61,294 nt of DNA from Pseudomonadota bacterium (GTDB lineage Bacteria > Pseudomonadota > Gammaproteobacteria > Burkholderiales > Sulfuriferulaceae). Of the stretch, positions 54,363-61,294 are shown piece after piece; within the stretch, counting starts at the first letter, position 1; the number at the start of each line of letters is the position of its first letter. The notes under the pieces were generated by a model, which was not told where the DNA came from, searched no databases, and saw only the letters and a program-made list of their open reading frames with translations. A program made the translations under genes and the position numbers. The stretch is from assembly GCA_021795395.1 (NCBI GenBank), contig JAJYPN010000014.1, forward strand, positions 1 through 61,294, in the 5' to 3' direction.

Positions 54363-55568
54363 ATGAAATTTTCCTTAAAGACGTTGCCGCAATCCTTCTG
54401 GTTGAAAGTCACATCGCAAATCCGTGAATTTTTTTTCCTGGAGCCGGGCGAATTTCGCGATTTTTTGCTCAGCTACTATCACTTACCGCTCTTCGCCCGC
54501 TACCGATCCCGGTTCATACTTTCCCGTGTGCGCATCATGGCGGCCTTATTCGCCGTCTTGACACCACTCTGGATGTTCGTCGATTTCATTACCTTTCCAT
54601 TATGGGTCGCCACTACCCTGGCTAACGGCCGGATACTGACGAGCATCGCCTTCGCACTGCTCGCCCTGCTTTGCCGGTGCACTCCCAGTCTTAGTCACGC
54701 CCGCTCCGGCATCGGGCTTTTGCTCATCATACCGACACTATTCTTTATCTTCAGCCGGGTTCTGCTCGGCGGTATTCACTTCAACACCCTAGGCAGCGCC
54801 ATGGTGGCGGGTTATACCTTTTTGCCTTTCGTACTGATGACCGGACTCGCGCTTTTTCCACTGGTAGTTGCGGAAACGCTGATGTTCGCGGTACCTCTGC
54901 TTTCCGCTTTCCTGGCATCGGAGCTCATGTACAGCGGCAAACTGTTGCCCGGTCTTGACGACCTGGCCGTATTCTGGCTGCTGTTGCTCATAGCGATAGT
55001 GGGCAGCATGGCCTCACTCAGCCAATTGCAGATGATGAAAGTGCTGTTTCAGCAATCCAATCTCGATCCCCTGACGCAAACAATGAATCGCCGCAGCGGA
55101 GAACAGATATTGGCGCTGCAAATGGCACAGGCGAAAAGGCAATCTTTTCCTTTAACCATCGCTTTTCTCGATCTGGACGATTTCAAAAAGCTGAACGATC
55201 AATTCGGCCATGAAGCCGGAGATAATGTATTATTACAAACAGCGGAAAGTTTTCGCCAGGCGTTGCGTGAAGGCGATATGGTCATCCGCTGGGGAGGCGA
55301 AGAATTTGTGCTTGTCATGCCTTACGCTACCTTGGCGCAGGCGAGCAAACGCCTGGATCTTTTGCTCTATAGTCGAATCCTGCAACGCCCTGACGGCAAA
55401 CCGCAAACCTGGAGCGGCGGGATCGCACAATGGCCGGCAGACTCGGCAGACACCTGGATGCAACTGGTCAAAATCGCCGACAGAAGAATGTATCTCGCTA
55501 AAAAAAACGGAAAAGGCCGTATGGTATCCAGCGACGAACCGGATTTCCATAACGGAGAAAGTCGATAA
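54363..55568 (+). CDS. Membrane-anchored diguanylate cyclase (GGDEF)
   Basis: 401 aa. Residues 1-220 contain about six membrane segments of a MASE-like sensor (RIMAALFAVLTPLWMFVDFITF, RSGIGLLLIIPTLFFIF). The GGDEF domain (about 230-395) has DPLTQTMNRRSGEQIL, FLDLDDFKKLNDQFGHEAGDNVLL and the active GGEEF at 311-315, with an RxxD inhibitory site (REGD, 302-305). Active synthesis of c-di-GMP is therefore expected. ATG 54363 is used; an in-frame TTG 41 codons earlier has no support. The 260 bases after tonB hold no gene. Confidence 0.9.
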   Translation: MKFSLKTLPQSFWLKVTSQIREFFFLEPGEFRDFLLSYYHLPLFARYRSRFILSRVRIMAALFAVLTPLWMFVDFITFPLWVATTLANGRILTSIAFALLALLCRCTPSLSHARSGIGLLLIIPTLFFIFSRVLLGGIHFNTLGSAMVAGYTFLPFVLMTGLALFPLVVAETLMFAVPLLSAFLASELMYSGKLLPGLDDLAVFWLLLLIAIVGSMASLSQLQMMKVLFQQSNLDPLTQTMNRRSGEQILALQMAQAKRQSFPLTIAFLDLDDFKKLNDQFGHEAGDNVLLQTAESFRQALREGDMVIRWGGEEFVLVMPYATLAQASKRLDLLLYSRILQRPDGKPQTWSGGIAQWPADSADTWMQLVKIADRRMYLAKKNGKGRMVSSDEPDFHNGESR

Positions 55569-55732
55569 TACTTACGGAAATTCAGCAGGAGCGGCTTTCG
55601 TCTTTCTCACGCATCCGGGTATCCGGTAAAATCGACCGACTGTACTCCGCCGTCGCCGGATAACGATGCGTTCCCCTTCATCTGCTGATACCCGCAACAC
55701 GGGATACAGGTCAAAGGATCAAGGAGGCTCTG

Positions 55733-55954
55733 ATGGCACTGCCCGCCCAAGCCGCCAGGGACATTGATCCTGTCTGGCTGGTACTCACCAAGCAGACGAT
55801 GCGAGACAAGGATATATCCGACCGGCTCATTCGTTGGAGATATTTCAAACGAAAATCCGTAATCCCTTTCCCGGTCAAGAACGTTAGCGCTCTACCGGAA
55901 CGACGCGATCCGGTCATTCAGCGCTTCCCTAAGCGTGCCCGGCAAATTCCTTGA
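55733..55954 (+). CDS. Possible small protein with strong ribosome site
   Basis: 73 aa, MALPAQAARDIDPVWLVLTKQ onward, basic in its second half (RWRYFKRK, FPKRARQ). No family recognised. Support comes from an AAGGAGG site at the right distance. The last 26 bases overlap the convergent DJ-1 gene, which speaks somewhat against it. Confidence 0.35.
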   Translation: MALPAQAARDIDPVWLVLTKQTMRDKDISDRLIRWRYFKRKSVIPFPVKNVSALPERRDPVIQRFPKRARQIP

Positions 55955-56474
55955 TCATTTCGCGGTTGAAAGCAGGTAAATCCTTGGGACTGCGACTGGT
56001 GACCAGCCTGTGATCCTTCACGACTTCCTTGTCCTGCCAGTGTATCCCGGCATTGATCATGTCGGTTTTCAATGAAGGGTACGATGTCATTTCTCTGCCT
56101 TTGACCATGCCGGTTTCTATCAATAATTGCGGGCCGTGGCAAATGGCCGCGACCGGTTTGTCCTGTTTCAGAAAGCCGGCGGCAAAATCGATGTAGTCTT
56201 TTTCCAGACGCATCTTGTCAGGATTGAGGACGCCGCCTGGTATCATCAGCGCGTCGTAATCGTTGCTGTCGGCCTGAGCGAGACTGACGTCTACCGGCAT
56301 TTCGATCGACCAGTGATCGGTATCCCAGGCCTTGAGCTTGTGCTGCCTGGAAATAACGTGAACGATCGCTCCTGCTTCTTCCAGTGCTTGTTTCGGGCTC
56401 GTCAGTTCCACTTCCTCAAAGCCGTTTTCGGCGACAATGGCGATTTTTTTACCAGTTAATTGAGAAGAATTCAT
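55929..56474 (-). CDS. DJ-1/PfpI family protein (YraA/YhbO-like)
   Basis: 181 aa. KKIAIVAENGFEEVELTSPKQALEEAG with the catalytic-site glutamate, DALMIPGG, and the nucleophile elbow AAICHGPQLLIE (Cys about 111, next to His). The members are deglycases, chaperones or proteases of stress response; the class is disputed. Upstream of the start is a perfect 9-base inverted repeat. Confidence 0.93.
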   Translation of the reverse strand: MNSSQLTGKKIAIVAENGFEEVELTSPKQALEEAGAIVHVISRQHKLKAWDTDHWSIEMPVDVSLAQADSNDYDALMIPGGVLNPDKMRLEKDYIDFAAGFLKQDKPVAAICHGPQLLIETGMVKGREMTSYPSLKTDMINAGIHWQDKEVVKDHRLVTSRSPKDLPAFNREMIKEFAGHA

Positions 56475-56494
56475 GATGACTCCAGAATCTACAA

Positions 56495-56532
56495 TGGAAT
56501 TTCATCATCCTCCCGATACGGCGAGAAATTCC
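56495..56532. promoter_or_regulatory. Inverted repeat upstream of the DJ-1 gene
   Basis: TGGAATTTC and GAAATTCCA are perfect 9-base arms separated by 20 bases, ending 20 bases before the DJ-1 start. Possibly a regulator site or the end of the dehydrogenase transcript. Confidence 0.35.
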
Positions 56533-56588
56533 ATGCGTTACCGAACATTGATACGCATTGAAGGCATCCGTCCGTTCGAAGTTGCTGG

Positions 56589-57470
56589 TCACGCAGGTAT
56601 AGCCGCGTCCTTCGCCGCCAGTGCGCCGATCGCGGACCAGTCCTGCCTGTCGCCGCCCTGCGCCGCCAATTCGAGAAAACGGTCGCGCAATATTCCCGCG
56701 AACGGTAGCGGTACGTTTAACGTATCGGCCGCTGCCAGCACCAGCCGCAAATCCTTCTGCCCTAATCCCGCCGCAAAACCGGCAGGTTCGAACTTGCGTT
56801 CGGCGATCATTCCACCATAATTTTTGTAGATCGGCACGTTAAAAATACTCGAAGTCAACAGTTCGAGATATTGATGTCTGTCTATGCCGCCCTTTTCCGC
56901 CAGCGCCATTGCTTCACCCAGCGATTCGATCACTGTGGCAATCAAAAAATTACCGCTCAGTTTCACTAGATTCGCCTTTGCCGGTTCATCGGAAATCCGG
57001 TAGGCGCGTTGTCCCAGAACATCGAACAAAGGCTGCAATCTGGCGATTGCTTCCGCATTGCCTCCGAGTATCAGGAAGAGTGTACCGGCGGCAGCCGCAT
57101 CGGGCCGGCCGAAAACCGGAGACGAAACCAGAATCTGTTTCCTTTCCGAGTGCGCCAGCGCAAGCCGTTCAGCCAGGGCGGTACTGATCGTACTGCAGGA
57201 AACGTGCACCGCACCATCTGCCAGGTGGGCCAGCAATCCTTCGCTTCCGTTTGTCACTTGCTCCAGCGCGTCATCATTGGCCAGCATGGTAAATACCGCT
57301 TCCGCTTCGCAACATTCGGCCACTGTTTTCGCTCCCTTCGCACCTTGCGCTACCAGATCGCGCATACGATCCGGCGTGCGATTGAAGACGACCAGCTCAT
57401 GCCCCGCTTCCAGCAGCCGCGAGGCCATACCTGTACCCATGCGACCCAATCCGATAAATCCGATTTTCAT
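56589..57470 (-). CDS. NAD-binding beta-hydroxyacid dehydrogenase
   Basis: 293-aa enzyme of the 3-hydroxyisobutyrate/tartronate semialdehyde/glyoxylate-reductase group. MKIGFIGLGRMGTGMASRLLEAGHELVVFNRTPDRM has the GxGxxG loop; later VHVSCSTISTALAERLAL, SPVFGRPDAAAAGTLFLILGG and the catalytic lysine in LVKLSGNFLIATVIESLGEA. Substrate unresolved; aldehyde detoxification fits its DJ-1 neighbour. ATG 57470 is chosen because the fold begins there. Confidence 0.93.
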   Translation of the reverse strand: MKIGFIGLGRMGTGMASRLLEAGHELVVFNRTPDRMRDLVAQGAKGAKTVAECCEAEAVFTMLANDDALEQVTNGSEGLLAHLADGAVHVSCSTISTALAERLALAHSERKQILVSSPVFGRPDAAAAGTLFLILGGNAEAIARLQPLFDVLGQRAYRISDEPAKANLVKLSGNFLIATVIESLGEAMALAEKGGIDRHQYLELLTSSIFNVPIYKNYGGMIAERKFEPAGFAAGLGQKDLRLVLAAADTLNVPLPFAGILRDRFLELAAQGGDRQDWSAIGALAAKDAAIPA

Positions 57471-57590
57471 CCTCGATCTCCTATCGTATATGTAAAATCT
57501 GGAAGACCCATCGTATAATCCCAAAATAGAATGTATCGAGCGTCCTCGATTCATTTAAACACAAAAATTGGATTAAATATGTAGTGCCAA

Positions 57591-57854
57591 TTAAGGAGGG
57601 CCCGTGCGACAACATCGATCCAGGTTGGTTTGAGCGAAACTGTAATGGACGAGCCTAGATTTGCGAGCAATGTCCGGAAATGATATACTACGCGCCGCAT
57701 TATCGGGGGCGACACTTTCAAGCCTATCCATCGCAGTATTTACGAGGTTATGAAAGGATAGCTTTGCCACGATTATTTGACGCCGATCTTTCTGCAAAAA
57801 CGCAGCCAGCGTAAAAAAAATCGAAATATTTGAAGCAATCAGAATAATGATCAT
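57591..57854 (-). CDS. Possible small membrane protein antisense to the tRNA-Arg leader
   Basis: 87 aa, MIIILIASNISIFFTLAAFLQKDRRQ gives one hydrophobic segment, then a polar tail ending CCRTGPP. No family recognised and no ribosome site seen. The gene would start 18 bases before the tRNA on the opposite strand. Low support; the 320-base region upstream of the tRNA may hold no gene. Confidence 0.2.
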   Translation of the reverse strand: MIIILIASNISIFFTLAAFLQKDRRQIIVAKLSFHNLVNTAMDRLESVAPDNAARSISFPDIARKSRLVHYSFAQTNLDRCCRTGPP

Positions 57855-57856
57855 GT

Positions 57857-57862
57857 TATAAT
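57857..57862 (+). promoter_or_regulatory. -10 box of the tRNA-Arg promoter
   Basis: A perfect TATAAT ends 9 bases before the mature tRNA. A TTGAAG at 57830 is the nearest -35 but its 21-base spacing is long. Confidence 0.5.
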
Positions 57863-57871
57863 TTTGTTTTC

Positions 57872-57948
57872 GCGCCGGTAGCTCAGCTGGATAGAGTACT
57901 TGGCTACGAACCAAGGGGTCAGGAGTTCGAATCTCTTCCGGCGCACCA
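57872..57948 (+). tRNA. tRNA-Arg (anticodon ACG), CCA encoded
   Basis: Full cloverleaf: acceptor GCGCCGG pairs with CCGGCGC, anticodon stem CTTGG/CCAAG around a loop with ACG, T-loop GTTCGAATC, discriminator A and a genomic CCA. The ACG wobble A becomes inosine and reads CGU, CGC and CGA. The 3' end is the junction with an AT-rich block of mobile-DNA remains. Confidence 0.98.
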
Positions 57949-58014
57949 GTAAAATCAATGAGTTAGCTTAGAAATAGGCGGGCTCATTTTTCATTTTATT
58001 CCTTTGAGGGGACA

Positions 58015-58055
58015 ACAAAAGGGGCAACAGAATTTCTGTTTACCCCTTTGTTTTT
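58015..58055 (+). terminator. Rho-independent terminator after tRNA-Arg
   Basis: AAAGGGG and CCCCTTT flank an inner AACAGAA/TTCTGTT pairing; the stem is followed by TTTGTTTTT. A strong terminator for the tRNA transcript. Confidence 0.8.
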
Positions 58056-58105
58056 AACCGGAACTTAACCGCAAGACCTCTCTTTATTATTTAAAACAAT
58101 CCTCG

Positions 58106-58977
58106 TTAATTTTTTTTGGCGGGGAATGCTTTAGCGGCCCTCAATTGAAACCATTCCACGAATTCTGGAAAAGTCTCTAAATTTATAAGTTCAGAGAGAG
58201 GCATAACATGCAGATAACTATGTCGCGAAAAATAAATTGCCACATTGTTTATAGACGGCTTTGAAACCACGCCGTCTATTCCGTCTATATAATGCAAAAT
58301 ATAGTAACCAAGCACTTGATTTAACGCGTTTCGCGCAAGAGAAAAATTCTTTGTTGTTTTAATATCAATAAGCGTATCATCTATAATTAAATCCGCATCG
58401 GCCCCACCCACAAGATGCGACCCCTGACCAAACGTTGGATTAAGGACGCACCGATTTTTTGCCACAAAAAGATTAGCATCAACAGCTTCGATAAGATTCT
58501 TCAAATCTAGAACATCGTGGTCATAAATAACACCTATTGATTCATGCCCGACTCCTGCACGAAAAATTGGATCAAGAGTGGCTAATAATAGTGCTGATTC
58601 AATTAAGGCATCGGACATTATTCCTGTTGCGAAATATGCCGACTGCGCAATTTTTGCGTCCAGAATCGTTTGTTCAGCTTGATCCTGTAATGTAAACGTT
58701 AGTTCACCATCTTCATCAAATTCAGCCAACAAATTAATTGCAGACTCAGCGATCCATTCATACGCCTGAATCGTAACATCGGGGTTTAAACGCTGAACAA
58801 AGAATCGAAGCAAATAATCAAATGCGGTACCAATTAATGTATAACGATCTGAAAGAGGTGGCGCAACAATATCTTTTTAAGCTGGAACAGAGGCTTCTTG
58901 AATTCCTGCTTAAATCGCTCTCTTACGTCAGGATTTCTGCTTAAAAAGAGGTAAGACTCATATTGTTTCTCCGTTAT
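58106..58977 (-). pseudogene. PD-(D/E)XK nuclease family gene, frameshifted near its start
   Basis: The intact part (58106-58813, TTG start) encodes 235 aa. Its core reads GGADADLIIDDTLIDIKTTKN, with the D-(x)8-D-x-K nuclease signature (D141, D150, K152) and a following QVLGYYIL resembling the Q-x-x-x-G-Y element of this superfamily. Upstream, the same protein seems to continue in another frame: KQYESYLFLSRNPDVRERFK to FQLKK, then DIVAPPLSDRYTLIGTAFDYLLRFF. The switch falls at a run of five T (58874-58878); one more A on the coding strand would restore the frame. No start codon precedes KQYESYL. AT-rich against its neighbours. Could also be slippage-dependent rather than dead. Confidence 0.6.
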
Positions 58978-58988
58978 CTCCTAGCCTA

Positions 58989-59219
58989 TTATATCAGCCC
59001 ACGCTCAGCAAAGCTCAGTACGGTGTCGCCGACAATAAAATGATCCCATACCTTAACGTCCACCAATGCCAAGGCGCTTTTTAACTGCTCGGTCAGCGTA
59101 ATGTCGGCCTTGCTTGGTTCAGCTTCGCCGGACGGATGGTTATGCGCAAATATCACGAATGCCGCATTGTGTGTCAGTGCTGCCTTCACGACTTCGCGTG
59201 GGTATACGCTGGCTTGGGA
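58989..59219 (-). pseudogene. RadC/JAB-domain protein, N-terminally truncated
   Basis: Only the end of a RadC-type protein is left: [74 protein letters not shown]. The JAB metal site HxHPSG is complete, but the helix-hairpin-helix part and the metal-binding residues before it are missing or out of frame. RadC copies of this type ride on islands and phages. Upstream DNA up to 59343 has no recognisable partner. Confidence 0.75.
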
Positions 59220-59342
59220 AGGTGTACACCTGCATGAATTCCAGTTTCGTGATGAGGCATACGGCATATCTGATCTGGATTGGGGTCAGGGCGTGCGTTC
59301 ACAAAACCGGGTTAAACTGCGTAATGTCCTGGCGGGCAGCAA

Positions 59343-59524
59343 GCGGATGACGCTTACGCTTCTCGGAATGGTCCAACGTGTTTATTGATGCCAAGATGAC
59401 CACGGCATTGCTGGATCAGCTCACTCATCACTGCCATATCGTGGAGACGGGCAATGATTCCTACTGCTTGCAGCACAGCAGCCTGGCCGCGAAATCACGT
59501 ATCAAATCGAGATACATTTTTTGA
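59343..59524 (+). pseudogene. Remnant of an IS21-type istB gene
   Basis: Reads ADDAYA, then after a one-base shift [48 protein letters not shown], then stop. This matches the last part of IstB helper ATPases. The ATPase core is absent and no istA or inverted repeats are visible, so only a scar of the insertion sequence remains. Confidence 0.75.
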
Positions 59525-59569
59525 TGCCTCAAGGTGAAGGCTTTGCTTGGCAAGAACGTATATAAGAGA

Positions 59570-60478
59570 TTATTGGTAATCCAGCCCCATTGTGACGCTG
59601 ATTACCAGCACGACAATGATGGAAAAGACAAATAACTTTCTTGACCAGATAATATCATCATCGGTGGTAAAACCGGATTGAGCCAAGTAAAGCCAATAGC
59701 TGCCCAATGCGAGTGCAACTAACAGAAAAACTCTACCAGTGTAGCCTGTCATACTCAGACTTGCTGCGGCTATTGTAAATCCTACAATGGAGATTACAAT
59801 CTGACGTTTTGTTGATTTAATCCCTTTCACTGCCGGCCATACAGATACGCCAGCCGCTACATAATCCTTCAGCCGATGAATAGCAATGGCGTAGAAATGA
59901 GGAATCTGCCACAGGGCGAAAATCAGCAGGGCTATCGCAGCCCCGCCATCAAAGCTTCCTCGCGCCGCGCAGTATCCGACTACAGGTGGAACGGCTCCGG
60001 ACAGGCTGCCAACCAGCGTGCCCCAGACCGAATGGCGTTTCATGTAAAGACTGTAGATACCCACGTAAATAACAAAACCCGCGATTGCCGCAACCAACAC
60101 CAACATATTGGTTGTCAGCGCCAGCATACCAAAACCGAATATCCCGAGCACAGTGGCGTATATAGCTGCCGTGGCTGGCCGAACCACGCCCCTAACCAGA
60201 ACACGATCATGCGTACGCTGCATCCTGGTATCAATATCTCGATCAATGATGTTGTTGAAAACGCAACCAGACGCCACGACCAGAGCTAGGCCAAGCATAG
60301 TGTCCAACAACAACCTGAAATTGCTCGACCCCCGTGCAGCCAGGAAAAATCCACCTGCCAGCGTTACCATATTTCCCAGTACAATGCCGGGTTTGATCAT
60401 GCTGACATAGTCAGCGAGCATAACACTACGGCGGGTCGGCGTTGGATTGGCAGGAATTGTGGTTCGCGACACATTCAT
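59570..60478 (-). CDS. cyoE: Protoheme IX farnesyltransferase (heme O synthase)
   Basis: 302-aa inner-membrane prenyltransferase, about nine segments, that makes heme O for the bo oxidase. ASGCVFNNIIDRDIDTRMQRTHDRVLVRG contains the N-x-x-x-D-x-x-x-D motif, and YMKRHSVWGTLVGSLSGAVPPVVGY the second; HFYAIAIHRLKDYVAAGV the third. Overlaps cyoD by 4 bases (ATGA). Confidence 0.96.
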   Translation of the reverse strand: MNVSRTTIPANPTPTRRSVMLADYVSMIKPGIVLGNMVTLAGGFFLAARGSSNFRLLLDTMLGLALVVASGCVFNNIIDRDIDTRMQRTHDRVLVRGVVRPATAAIYATVLGIFGFGMLALTTNMLVLVAAIAGFVIYVGIYSLYMKRHSVWGTLVGSLSGAVPPVVGYCAARGSFDGGAAIALLIFALWQIPHFYAIAIHRLKDYVAAGVSVWPAVKGIKSTKRQIVISIVGFTIAAASLSMTGYTGRVFLLVALALGSYWLYLAQSGFTTDDDIIWSRKLFVFSIIVVLVISVTMGLDYQ

Positions 60479-60867
60479 GGCTGGGGTGGACCCGGGGTGG
60501 CCATCGACATGGAGGAAGGTGATTCCATGACAGGCATCTTGCTGTCAAGCATCATGCGCAAATGCATGTTGTACATGATCCAAACGGTACCACCGATGAA
60601 AATAGTCATGATCAGAGCGGTAAAACTCAAACTTATAACACTCCAGCGCTCCTTGGCTGATGCATCGAGATGCAAGAAAAAATGCAAATGCACGATAATC
60701 TGCACGAGAGCAGCCAAAAATATTCCCCAAAGGACTGTACTCTGATCCAGCTTACCATTCATCACCATGGCAAAGGGAATGGCAGTCAGAATTAGCGCCA
60801 AAACAAATCCGACAAGATAGCCTTTCAGCGTGCCGTGATAAGGTACTGCGTCATTGGCATGATCCAT
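60475..60867 (-). CDS. cyoD: Cytochrome o ubiquinol oxidase subunit IV
   Basis: 130 aa, three membrane segments. GTLKGYLVGFVLALILTAIPFAMVMNGKLDQS, then LAALVQIIVHLHFFLHLD and the last segment LIMTIFIGGTVWIMYNMH. Helps copper B assembly. ATG 60867 overlaps the cyoC stop by one base and has GGGAG at 7 bases. Confidence 0.94.
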   Translation of the reverse strand: MDHANDAVPYHGTLKGYLVGFVLALILTAIPFAMVMNGKLDQSTVLWGIFLAALVQIIVHLHFFLHLDASAKERWSVISLSFTALIMTIFIGGTVWIMYNMHLRMMLDSKMPVMESPSSMSMATPGPPQP

Positions 60868-61294
60868 CACTGTACTCCCAACAGGTAAACAACGGTGAAG
60901 ACACCGATCCAGACAATGTCAAGAAAGTGCCAGAACAAACTCAGACGTACGAGACGTGAACGAACCGCCGTGGTCAAACCCTTGGTACCAACCTGCGCGA
61001 TCATAGTTGCGATCCAGATCAACCCGAAAGTCACATGGGTACCGTGGGTTCCAACAAGACCAAAGAATGCAGATAGAAATCCGCTACGGTCGGGGCCATT
61101 TCCTTCCATGATCAGATGGGAGAATTCGTTTATTTCCATACCGATAAAACCCAGACCCAGCAAAAAGGTCAGACCGAGCCAGAGCATCACAGCTTTGGTC
61201 TGGTTTTTTTGCATGGACAGCATCGCCATGCCGTATGTCAAACTACTAAACAACAGGAACATGGTTTCGCCAAACACATATGGCAGATGAAACA
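60867..61294 (-). CDS. cyoC: Cytochrome o ubiquinol oxidase subunit III (5' end beyond the window)
   Basis: The frame is open to the window edge, so the start is missing. [92 protein letters not shown] is the typical subunit III, with the EINEF glutamate and four full membrane segments. The subunits I and II should be beyond 61294. Its presence shows a terminal oxidase using ubiquinol with copper/heme O. Confidence 0.96.
   Translation of the reverse strand, partial: FHLPYVFGETMFLLFSSLTYGMAMLSMQKNQTKAVMLWLGLTFLLGLGFIGMEINEFSHLIMEGNGPDRSGFLSAFFGLVGTHGTHVTFGLIWIATMIAQVGTKGLTTAVRSRLVRLSLFWHFLDIVWIGVFTVVYLLGVQ

Noticed and set aside
57591-57914. Longer minus-strand frame across the start of tRNA-Arg
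   Set aside because: The upstream 20 codons lie in the tRNA itself; only the shorter 87-aa version was listed, at low confidence.

Overview
The window is a 61 kb chromosomal segment of a motile, Gram-negative betaproteobacterium. The best guess is the Nitrosomonadales/Gallionellaceae neighbourhood. This rests on gene order only: mlaFED..CB with an ABC-2 exporter, ibaG, murA and hisG; trpS, M50 peptidase, yciO and PHP phosphatase in a row; and yciB, yciI, bolA and ppiC in a row. No rRNA or other phylogenetic marker is present, so the family is an inference. Coding density is high, with many 1 to 14 base overlaps between consecutive genes (TAATG, TGATG and ATGA junctions). There is one tRNA (Arg, anticodon ACG), no rRNA and no CRISPR array.

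Layout. 1-6365: end of a flagellar locus (flagellin C-terminus, FlaG, an enlarged FliD cap, FliS, FliT, a FliK-like protein, an FlhB-tail homologue and a YcgR-like PilZ protein). 6406-14064: surface polysaccharide/LPS genes (three GT4 enzymes, a CgeB-like transferase, an O-antigen-ligase-type membrane protein, a WaaE-like GT2 and an EamA transporter). Next to these genes lie a decayed and an intact MntA/HepT (MNT/HEPN) toxin-antitoxin pair; the intact HepT is fused to the C-terminal half of a serine resolvase. 15700-17416: an ICL/PEP-mutase family enzyme coupled to a TauE/SafE exporter. 17502-26930 (minus): one long run from mlaF down to a heptosyltransferase, combining lipid transport, export, peptidoglycan synthesis and an isolated hisG. 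A TolC-like outer-membrane channel sits inside the mla genes and no mlaA is visible.

27025-33604: a flavin monooxygenase-like gene, an epimerase-like gene, a secreted TolA-III-like domain, an outer-membrane barrel candidate, then ChrB, a beta-propeller and an AcfC-like binding protein. 33543-36814 (minus): arsenic resistance genes arsR, arsC and arsB preceded by an unknown gene and a glutamine-amidotransferase-like protein that has lost its catalytic Cys and His. 37103-49406: housekeeping genes, ending with a divergent Hfq. 49570-54102: a self-contained TonB transport system. 54363-57470: a diguanylate cyclase, a DJ-1 protein and a beta-hydroxyacid dehydrogenase. 57872-59569: tRNA-Arg followed by a small AT-rich scar of mobile DNA (a frameshifted PD-(D/E)XK nuclease gene, a radC fragment, an istB fragment). 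59570-61294: the end of a cytochrome bo operon (cyoC partial, cyoD, cyoE).

The strongest leads for new biology are the HepT-resolvase fusion with its decayed paralogue, the TolC insertion in the mla operon, the dead amidotransferase at the head of the ars genes, and the nuclease scar next to tRNA-Arg.
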